Shown here: positions 29,297 through 35,138 of the stretch, in pieces
Position numbering within the stretch: position 1 is the stretch's first letter
Layout: each line of letters begins with the position of its first letter
Assembly: GCA_017889345.1 (NCBI GenBank)
Contig: JAGHEJ010000049.1
Location: 1-35,138, forward strand
Direction of reading: 5' to 3'
Length of the DNA stretch: 35,138 nucleotides
Source of the DNA: Clostridiales bacterium
GTDB taxonomy: Bacteria > Bacillota > Clostridia > Clostridiales > Clostridiaceae
Position numbers and translations under genes: made by a program
The notes under the pieces: model-generated
Database searches by the model: none
Told to the model about the DNA's origin: nothing
Seen by the model: only the letters and a program-made list of their open reading frames with translations

Positions 29297-29482
29297 GATT
29301 GCTAGATATAGTTTCACCGTTTTCATATACAAGTTTACAAAAATTTACTAATTTATTCTAATAAATCCTAAGCTTAATGTATCGAAAAATATATTCTTAT
29401 ATAATCACAATATTAAATATATTTAATATTATTAAAATAAATACGTATTTATATAAAATTTATTAGGAGTCTACCTCTAACA

Positions 29483-30271
29483 ATGATTATTTTTTCATCA
29501 TTAAAATCTACTTTAATAAGTACAAGCATAGCAATGATATCTACAATTTTAGGATCTTCATGTATATTCTTTGTTAAAAAAAATTTAAATATTAAACATT
29601 ATAAAATATTTCTAGGATTCATGTCTGGTATGATGATATCATCAGCTATTTGGTCGCTACTTATTCCCGCTACTGAATTATACAATAACAAAATAAGTAA
29701 CCTATTTTTGATAACTATAGGATTTTTACTTGGAACATTATCTTTTAAATTAATAGATAAATTAATATCATCTATAATGATTAAAAATAACTCTCCTATT
29801 TCTTCATCTATGAAGAAAAAAACTCTCATAATTCTTTCATCTGCTCTTCGTAATACTATAGAAGGTATTGCTATAGGTATAGCATTCTCTTTAAGTTCTA
29901 TACAAGGTTCATTAGGAAGTTTGGCAGGAGCTATAACATTATCTCTATCTATGGCACTTCAAAATTTTCCTGAAGGATTATCTTTATCTATACCTCTTAA
30001 AAATGAACGTATATCTACCATAAAATCTTTCTTACTTGCTTCAATTCCTGGCTTATTAGAGCCTATTGGGGGCATAATTGGAGTAATTTTATCAAATAAA
30101 ATTAAACCCCTTTTGCCACTTATATTATCCTTTGCAGCAGGTGCTATTATAATTGTTGTAATCAACGAACTTATACCCGAATTTAACTCAGAAAATTCTA
30201 ACAAACATGGTACAATAGGATTTATTCTTGGTTTTATTCTGCTTCTTATGCTGGATATTATCTTAAAATAA
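29483..30271 (+). CDS. ZIP-family metal transporter (GufA/ZupT-like)
   Basis: ZIP proteins import zinc, iron or other divalent metals across the membrane. The 262-residue product has about eight membrane segments. The two metal-site helices are visible: TM4 with ALRNTIEGIAIGIAF and TM5 with MALQNFPEGLSLSIPL. The TM5 residues Q, N and E are as expected. In TM4 the usual HNxPEG reads RNTIEG, so the first metal-binding His is Arg (CGT codon) and the Pro is Ile. The cytoplasmic loop between TM3 and TM4 lacks a His-rich segment. AGGAG lies 14 bases before the ATG, a long spacing; no better start exists. A terminator follows directly. Confidence 0.9.
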   Translation: MIIFSSLKSTLISTSIAMISTILGSSCIFFVKKNLNIKHYKIFLGFMSGMMISSAIWSLLIPATELYNNKISNLFLITIGFLLGTLSFKLIDKLISSIMIKNNSPISSSMKKKTLIILSSALRNTIEGIAIGIAFSLSSIQGSLGSLAGAITLSLSMALQNFPEGLSLSIPLKNERISTIKSFLLASIPGLLEPIGGIIGVILSNKIKPLLPLILSFAAGAIIIVVINELIPEFNSENSNKHGTIGFILGFILLLMLDIILK

Positions 30272-30300
30272 AAAGGTACTCAAATAATAGAGTACCTTTT
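30271..30300. terminator. Bidirectional terminator, first copy
   Basis: AAAAGGTACTC (30271-30281) pairs with GAGTACCTTTT (30290-30300) around an 8-base loop. It holds the stop of the ZIP gene and lies at the stop of yaaA. The same stem core occurs at 31615-31639. Confidence 0.85.
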
Positions 30301-31040
30301 TATTTTGTAAATATGTATTCTATTTCTGTGGATAAACTTTCATTAAATGTGTATCCATTCTCCTTGAAGTATTTCAAAAATTCTTTGTTGTTTATTTTAT
30401 TTTCAACAATATATTTAACCATTAATCCTCTTGTTGATTTTGCATCTGTTGAATAAGATTTTAAAGTTCCGTTCTTATATATTTTAAAACTACAAGTAAT
30501 AAATTTATCTCCATCTTTCAAATAAGGAGTTATGACTTTACTATATTCTTCTGAGCAAAGATTTATAATTTCTCTATCTTCCTTTACAAGTTCATTATAT
30601 AAACTCCCTCCAAAATAATCATATAAATCCTTACTATTATTAATAGAAATTTTTGTTTTCATTTCCAATCTATACTCATAAACACTATCATATGGTTTTA
30701 AAACTCCATAAAGTCCACTTAAAATTCTTATGTGATTTTTGCAAAATTCTATTTCATCTTTATTAAACACAGATGCGTTAATACTTTTGTATGCGGTTCC
30801 TGTATAAGAAATTATTGCTGGAGTTCCATATTCATCATATTTTATATGTTCATATCTAAACTTATTTAATTCTGCTATCTTATCATTTACTCCCATAATT
30901 TCTTTAAGTTCTTCTTTTGATAAGGTCTTAATTTTCTCTACAATTTCTTTAACTTTATTAATTTGACATGGAATTGTTAAATCTATATAATTTTCTCTAC
31001 ATTCTTTCATTGTTAAAGCTGGAGATATAATAGCTATCAT
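30300..31040 (-). CDS. yaaA: YaaA family protein (peroxide-stress, DUF328)
   Basis: YaaA lowers intracellular iron and protects E. coli DNA from peroxide damage; its biochemical action is not settled, and it binds DNA. The 246-residue length matches. The family markers are present: the N-terminal ISPALTM, the FRYEHIKYDEYGTPAIISYTG-like stretch and, most clearly, LSGLYGVLKPYDSVYEYRLEM followed by TKI. The common ISPAKT motif reads ISPALT here. The ATG at 31040 has AGGTGAA upstream. It is divergent from the GNAT gene, with only 43 bases between the start codons. Confidence 0.92.
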   Translation of the reverse strand: MIAIISPALTMKECRENYIDLTIPCQINKVKEIVEKIKTLSKEELKEIMGVNDKIAELNKFRYEHIKYDEYGTPAIISYTGTAYKSINASVFNKDEIEFCKNHIRILSGLYGVLKPYDSVYEYRLEMKTKISINNSKDLYDYFGGSLYNELVKEDREIINLCSEEYSKVITPYLKDGDKFITCSFKIYKNGTLKSYSTDAKSTRGLMVKYIVENKINNKEFLKYFKENGYTFNESLSTEIEYIFTK

Positions 31041-31083
31041 AATTTCACCTCTATTTTATTAATTTTCAAAGGAGATAATTTAT

Positions 31084-31614
31084 ATGGTATATTTAGAAAC
31101 TGATCGTCTTCTTCTTCGAAATTATAAGAAAGACGATTTATATGAATTTATTAAAATGAATCAAGATAAAAAAGTTATGAAATTTTTCCCAAATATTCTT
31201 AGTGAAATGGAAAGTATAGCTCTTTATAATAAAATAACCTCACATATTATGGAAAATAATTTTGGTTTATTTGCTTGTGAATTAAAATCTAATAATAAAT
31301 TTATTGGATTCATCGGTTTTAATAATACAAATATGATGGATGCTGTTAATTATCCTTTTGTTGAAATCGGGTGGAGATTATGTAGTAAATATCATAATCA
31401 AGGTTTAGCTACAGAAGGAGCACTAGCTTGTTTAAATTATGGATTTTCAAAACTAGGTTTTACAGAAATATTTAGTTTTACATCGAAACTAAACATTCCA
31501 TCTCAAAAAGTAATGGAAAAAATAGGAATGAATTTCATAAAAACATTTGATCATCCAAAAATTTCAAATAATTCTCCTTTAAAACCTCACATATTATACT
31601 CTATAAAAATTTAA
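31084..31614 (+). CDS. GNAT acetyltransferase, RimJ/RimL type
   Basis: The protein transfers an acetyl group from acetyl-CoA, in this subgroup often to N-termini or small amines. The 176-residue product begins with ETDRLLLRNYKKDDL, typical of RimJ/RimL-like members, and has the acetyl-CoA loop region around KYHNQGLATEGALACL (Q/R-x-x-G-x-A/G with Gln-Gly-Leu-Ala) and the C-terminal SQKVMEKIGMNF motif. AAAGGAGAT precedes the ATG. It is flanked by two terminators and sits next to divergent yaaA. The substrate is unknown. Confidence 0.92.
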   Translation: MVYLETDRLLLRNYKKDDLYEFIKMNQDKKVMKFFPNILSEMESIALYNKITSHIMENNFGLFACELKSNNKFIGFIGFNNTNMMDAVNYPFVEIGWRLCSKYHNQGLATEGALACLNYGFSKLGFTEIFSFTSKLNIPSQKVMEKIGMNFIKTFDHPKISNNSPLKPHILYSIKI

Positions 31615-31639
31615 AAAGGTACTCAATTAGAGTACCTTT
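31615..31639. terminator. Bidirectional terminator, second copy
   Basis: AAAGGTACTC (31615-31624) pairs with GAGTACCTTT (31630-31639) around a 5-base loop. The stem core is identical to that of the terminator at 30271-30300; only the loop differs. It lies just after the GNAT stop and at the stop of the next minus-strand gene. Confidence 0.83.
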
Positions 31640-32168
31640 ATATTATTAAATCATTTATTTTTTGTAAATAAGTTTTCTCAAAATCTATACTTTTACGTTT
31701 TAATTGCTGAGCATTTATTAATACATTTACAAAATTTTCCAGCGCTTGATCACTATAATTAGCATTTCTTAAATTTTCTCTTTGATCATCTATTAATTGT
31801 TTTAATTTCTCAATAGTAGATATTTTCATATCATTTATTTCATTCTTATAATGTCTAATTTCTTTCCATTGTTCATGTGAAATATTCTCTTTATTTTGTT
31901 GAAGTTTTTCTTTAATCTCTTTATTAAATTCATAATTTAATTTTATGAGATTTTGATTTTCAATTCTGTGATCATCAAATATTTTAAACTTATATTCAAA
32001 TTTGCTCCTTAATTTATCTACTCCAATATTATTTAGAAAACCATTTTCAACATCATAAGCAGAATAATTATAGTTTATATGTTTTTCTCTTAAAGCTGAA
32101 ACTCTATAACTTGCAAAAAATATAATCAAACATAAACTAACAATAAGCGTTATAATATTTTTTACCAT
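31638..32168 (-). CDS. Unrecognised single-pass membrane protein, helical
   Basis: I do not recognise the family. The ATG at 32168 is chosen because AGGAGG lies eight bases upstream; the frame is open to 32231 but that part has no ribosome binding site. The 176-residue product has an N-terminal membrane helix (about 3-20), and the rest is highly charged and almost entirely helical with heptad-like spacing (KEKLQQNKENISHEQWKEI, then the STIEKLKQLIDDQREN region). The overall plan resembles LemA-like or coiled-coil surface proteins, but without a clear match. It follows a zinc-ribbon membrane protein on the same strand after 168 bases that I cannot assign. Confidence 0.7.
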   Translation of the reverse strand: MVKNIITLIVSLCLIIFFASYRVSALREKHINYNYSAYDVENGFLNNIGVDKLRSKFEYKFKIFDDHRIENQNLIKLNYEFNKEIKEKLQQNKENISHEQWKEIRHYKNEINDMKISTIEKLKQLIDDQRENLRNANYSDQALENFVNVLINAQQLKRKSIDFEKTYLQKINDLII

Positions 32169-32336
32169 ATAATGATCCTCCTGGGAAACGGTGTTTTTAA
32201 AATTATTTCCCATATCGACATAATTATACAATTAAAGCAAAAATTTTTTAAAATACATAATTACTCCTATTTGGCTTATAAACTCCTATTTCCCACTCAT
32301 GAAAATCTAATACCAAGAAATTTTAATAAAATTTCC

Positions 32337-33401
32337 CTAATAAAGAATTTCTCTGCTTTTAACTCCATTTATGATTAAATCTAAAAGTTTATATCCTTCT
32401 CCCTCTCTTCTGAGAACAATTTTAAAATTCTCACGAACGCTTACACTATGGTCATTTACGTAAAATACATTAGATGTAATAGTAATTACATTGTCTTTAC
32501 AAATAATATTCCAATCGTATTGATTTTCATTTATATCTGGAAATTTAGAAATTGTTGGTTCTTTATGAACTAAATTAACTATCATTTTACTAACTTTACT
32601 TAAATTTATCATTTCTTCATGAGAAACTATAAAACTTCCTACATCAATAATAACTTGTCCATTTTCATAAACCTTGTCATTCTCTGAATTTTTAATATAT
32701 ACAAGACTATCATTATTATCATAAGTTGCATTAAATTTATGACCATTATAAGAAAATGAAAATATATCTTCTCCTTTTGAATTAGTTGTTAAAGATATTA
32801 ATTTAACTCTATCTTTATCCATATTTAATTTTGTTGTAGCATCATAAAGTTGATTTAATATATTTTCGTCAATACTTTTCTTATCTTCCTCATCCATTAA
32901 ACTTACATAATTATTATCACTTTCATTATTAAAATCTTTTGGTAAATCATTAATTTTATCTGAAATATCCTCTTTAATTTTAATTAACTCTTCGTTATAT
33001 TTAGAATTTTCATGTTCCTGTAAAAATTTATCAATATTTTCATAAGCTCCTTGATAATCATTTTTATCTATTTGCTCTTGTATTACTTCATAATCTTTAT
33101 GAGTATCTTTATTGTCTTTTGCATTGGGAATAAAACTTATAAGTGTAATAAGTAATAAAAAAATTAAAGACCCTACCAATATTAAAAAATTAATTTTATC
33201 TCTCTCTTGTTTCTCTTCATCTTGTTTCTGAGATGAGTTAGTTTTATTATTTATATCACAATCTAAATCCCCTTCTTTTATGTTTAACTCACTTCTCTTT
33301 TCATTTATAAGCTCTTCTAATGTTTGAATTTTACTTCCACAAAATGTACAAAAATTTGCATCATCTCTAACTACTGTTTTACAAATATTACACGTCTTCA
33401 T
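32337..33401 (-). CDS. Zinc-ribbon membrane protein (YvbJ/TcaA-like)
   Basis: The 354-residue product begins with a zinc ribbon: C4, C7, C18 and C21 in the MKTCNICKTVVRD and NFCTFCGSK segments. A charged linker and one membrane helix (about 70-92, NFLILVGSLIFLLLITLISF) follow, so the ribbon is cytoplasmic and the rest is outside. The outer part starts with a short helical repeat-like stretch (NDYQGAYENIDKFLQEHENS) and ends in a beta-rich domain. This zinc ribbon-TM-extracytoplasmic layout occurs in Firmicute YvbJ and TcaA proteins, which have been linked to envelope stress and glycopeptide response. The function here is not known. GGGGGTGAG lies before the ATG at 33401. Confidence 0.8.
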   Translation of the reverse strand: MKTCNICKTVVRDDANFCTFCGSKIQTLEELINEKRSELNIKEGDLDCDINNKTNSSQKQDEEKQERDKINFLILVGSLIFLLLITLISFIPNAKDNKDTHKDYEVIQEQIDKNDYQGAYENIDKFLQEHENSKYNEELIKIKEDISDKINDLPKDFNNESDNNYVSLMDEEDKKSIDENILNQLYDATTKLNMDKDRVKLISLTTNSKGEDIFSFSYNGHKFNATYDNNDSLVYIKNSENDKVYENGQVIIDVGSFIVSHEEMINLSKVSKMIVNLVHKEPTISKFPDINENQYDWNIICKDNVITITSNVFYVNDHSVSVRENFKIVLRREGEGYKLLDLIINGVKSREILY

Positions 33402-33500
33402 CTAACTCACCCCCTAATTAATACCAAGAACTTAAATATTATTTATTACTTTCATTTTCGTAACAAATTTAAATTTTTTTAGTAGGTATATGAACAAATA

Positions 33501-33531
33501 AAAGTCCTCACTCAAATTAAGTGAAGACTTT
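33501..33531 (-). terminator. Terminator-like hairpin between divergent genes
   Basis: Read on the minus strand, AAAGTCTTCACT and AGTGAGGACTTT form a 12-bp stem (one G-U pair) with a 7-base loop, followed by TTATTTGTT. It lies upstream of the zinc-ribbon gene and points into it, with no known minus-strand gene before it, so it may be an attenuator. The rest of 33402-33688 shows no gene. Confidence 0.55.
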
Positions 33532-33688
33532 GAAAATTTGTATAGTAAGTTATAGTAAAAATTAAGGATATTTAATTTATTCCATATCTACAAAATTTTA
33601 TACAACTTATTTTTAATTTTTTTATTATTGACTTTAAATAAATAAGTTTATATATTTATTGAGGAAATATTATAATCGAGGTAAACTT

Positions 33689-34627
33689 ATGAAATATTCA
33701 ATGATTGGAACTTGGAAAATGGCCTTTAACGGAGTTATTATCGGTGAAAATATTTTAAAAAATGGCGGTAATGTTAAAGATGCAATTGAAAATGCAATAA
33801 CATACATAGAAGATAATCCTAACTTCAATTCTGTAGGATATGGAAGCTTACCTAACATTGAAGGAGAGCTTGAATTAGATGCCGCATTTATGGATGGAAA
33901 TGATTTATCCTTTGGAGCTATTTGCTCTGTTAAAAATATAAAAAATCCTATAAAAGTTGCTCATCTTTTAAGTAATAGTAAACGTAATTGTTATTTAAGT
34001 TCTCGAGGTGCTGAAAAATTTGCACGTCTTAACAAGTTTGAATTTAAAAATATGTTAAACGATATTGCAATAGATAGATGGAATAATGAAATACAAAAAA
34101 ACTTTGATCCTGATAATTTAGAAGCATATGATGGACATGATACTGTTTGTATGGTTGCTCTTGATTCAAACAAAAATATGGGCGTTGGAGTTTCAACTTC
34201 TGGTCTTTTTATGAAACAGTCTGGAAGAGTTGGAGATTCCCCTGTTATTGGTTCTGGTTTTTATTGTGATTCTAAAATTGGTGGAGCTGCTGCAACTGGA
34301 GTTGGAGAAGATATTATGAAAGGATGCTTATCCATCTCTATTATCAATAACATGAAAATGGGACAAGATGTTCAATCTGCTTGCGAAAATGCCTTAAAAG
34401 ATCATGTAAATCGTTTGAAAAATCCTAATTACTCTCCAGGAACAATGTCTGTAATTGCTCTTGATAAAAATGGAAATTTTGGAGTTGCAACAAATAGAGA
34501 TGAGTTTCCTTTCATAGTAACATGTGAGAATTTTTCTACAAAAATATTGGTATGTAGAAATAATAACTTATCTATGGAGATTTTTGAACCAGACGAAGAA
34601 TGGTTAAATAATTATGATTATGATTAA
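33689..34627 (+). CDS. Isoaspartyl peptidase / glycosylasparaginase-type Ntn hydrolase (T2)
   Basis: The protein is a self-cleaving N-terminal nucleophile hydrolase of the asparaginase 2 family, which removes isoaspartyl residues or splits GlcNAc-Asn. The ATG at 33689 is chosen because GAGGT precedes it by seven bases; the open frame extends to a TTG at 33659. The 312-residue product has the autocleavage site GHD-T152, where Thr152 becomes the nucleophile, and the motifs GVGVSTSGLFMKQSGRVGDSP and GSGFYCDSKIGGAAATGVGED, typical of the glycosylasparaginase branch. No signal peptide is seen, so it should be cytoplasmic. It is followed by a bidirectional terminator. Confidence 0.92.
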   Translation: MKYSMIGTWKMAFNGVIIGENILKNGGNVKDAIENAITYIEDNPNFNSVGYGSLPNIEGELELDAAFMDGNDLSFGAICSVKNIKNPIKVAHLLSNSKRNCYLSSRGAEKFARLNKFEFKNMLNDIAIDRWNNEIQKNFDPDNLEAYDGHDTVCMVALDSNKNMGVGVSTSGLFMKQSGRVGDSPVIGSGFYCDSKIGGAAATGVGEDIMKGCLSISIINNMKMGQDVQSACENALKDHVNRLKNPNYSPGTMSVIALDKNGNFGVATNRDEFPFIVTCENFSTKILVCRNNNLSMEIFEPDEEWLNNYDYD

Positions 34628-34660
34628 AAAAATTCCAAGTAATTAATACTTGGAATTTTT
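34628..34660. terminator. Bidirectional terminator
   Basis: AAAAATTCCAAGTA (34628-34641) pairs with TACTTGGAATTTTT (34647-34660), a 14-bp perfect stem with a 5-base loop. It ends the asparaginase gene and the GntR-family regulator gene. Confidence 0.9.
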
Positions 34661-35138
34661 TATCTTCTAGCAAAATTTACAAATTTAAACTTATCTGGTC
34701 TATGCCTTGATTCTGTATAATGAAAAATCGTAGCATCATCTAAATATGTATAACTTTTAACGACAACTACCATTTGATACTCTTCCATATCTAAATATTT
34801 TCTATCAAACTCATTTGCCATTTGAGTTGTTATCTCTTTTTTAGCACATGCAATTTTCAAATTTAGTTCCTTCTCTAGATATTCATATAAAGAATCTTCA
34901 CATATTTCTCTAGTTATATGAGTTACAACATTTTGAGAAATATATTCCTTATCTAAAATTATTTTTTCACCATCAATTTCTCGAACTCTAACAACTCTCC
35001 AAACCTTATCTTCATCTCCTAATAAAAGATCATTTTTTATAGAATCATTTGGAGAAATTAACTCAAACTCCTTAACCCTTGTAATAAATTTTTTCCCTAA
35101 AGTTTCTGCAACCTCTTTAAAAGTATGAATTCTAGTTA
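34660..35138 (-). CDS. GntR-family transcriptional regulator, UTRA domain (5' part missing, cut by window edge)
   Basis: The frame is open from the stop at 34660 to the right edge of the window, giving 158 residues of the C-terminal part; the DNA-binding domain lies outside. The sequence is a UTRA effector-binding domain of the HutC/TreR type: TRIHTFKEVAE, LISPNDS, VWRVVRVREIDG, YISQNVVTHITREICE, and the ending YTESRHRPDKFKFVNFARR, which closely resembles the TreR trehalose repressor C-terminus. The effector is probably a sugar phosphate such as trehalose-6-phosphate. A short 66-residue ORF called from TTG 34860 is only a piece of this gene. Target genes are not in the window. Confidence 0.9.
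   Translation of the reverse strand, partial: TRIHTFKEVAETLGKKFITRVKEFELISPNDSIKNDLLLGDEDKVWRVVRVREIDGEKIILDKEYISQNVVTHITREICEDSLYEYLEKELNLKIACAKKEITTQMANEFDRKYLDMEEYQMVVVVKSYTYLDDATIFHYTESRHRPDKFKFVNFARR

Noticed and set aside
29139-29482. A hidden gene or structured RNA in the longest gap
   Set aside because: Only a promoter for the NlpC/P60 gene and AT-rich leader sequence are supported; no ORF with a ribosome binding site and no stable GC-rich fold was seen.
32169-32336. Short upstream ORF of 8 codons with AGGAG in the gap before the helical membrane protein
   Set aside because: MYFKKFLL is too short and ordinary for AT-rich DNA; no terminator or regulatory feature accompanies it.
34660-34860. 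Stand-alone 66-residue gene
   Set aside because: The frame continues without a stop to the window edge and the whole aligns with a UTRA domain; it is the C-terminus of a larger regulator.

Overview
The window is AT-rich DNA that is almost entirely coding. Its content points to a low-GC, spore-forming member of the Clostridia: a groES-groEL operon behind a CIRCE element, the cluster mreB-mreC-mreD-PBP2-minC-minD-minE-rodA-spoIVFB, the block rplU-prp-rpmA-obg-nadD-yqeK, a dacF-type carboxypeptidase, and an N-terminally extended bL27. Some genes often found between these blocks in clostridia (maf/radC before mreB, spoIVFA, mgsA, the radical-SAM pair and rng, yhbY) are absent. Many convergent genes share one terminator. 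Both facts would fit a streamlined host-associated genome such as the segmented filamentous bacteria, but that placement is an inference. No mobile element, CRISPR array, rRNA or tRNA was found.

Layout. 1-989: groEL (cut by the window edge) and groES with promoter and CIRCE. 1150-3629: threonyl-tRNA synthetase and a cyclophilin. 3834-7381: a secreted M28 aminopeptidase, two unrecognised proteins and a queuosine-precursor transporter. 7417-11750: selenocysteine operon selD-selA-selB. 11810-14431: comEA, dacF and an RluA-family pseudouridine synthase. 14453-17986: yqeK, nadD, obg, rpmA, prp and rplU. 18188-18259: a 23-codon membrane peptide gene with its own promoter and terminator. 18306-27354: spoIVFB, rodA, minE, minD, minC, PBP2, mreD, mreC and mreB (cell shape, septum placement, sporulation). 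27638-29138: a SPOR-domain membrane protein and a secreted NlpC/P60 hydrolase. 29483-34627: ZIP transporter, YaaA, GNAT acetyltransferase, two membrane proteins and an Ntn-type asparaginase. 34660-35138: a GntR/UTRA regulator cut by the window edge.

The strongest finding is that selD is itself a selenoprotein gene. Codon 15 is an in-frame TGA at the position of the catalytic cysteine of SelD, followed at once by a hairpin of bacterial SECIS type. A gene finder that treats TGA as stop sees only a fragment starting at 11477. The second is the 23-residue membrane peptide at 18188, which has a 17-bp-spaced promoter, a strong ribosome binding site and a terminator but is too short for normal gene calling. 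Several genes appear to start with TTG or GTG when ribosome binding sites decide the start, including all three sel genes.
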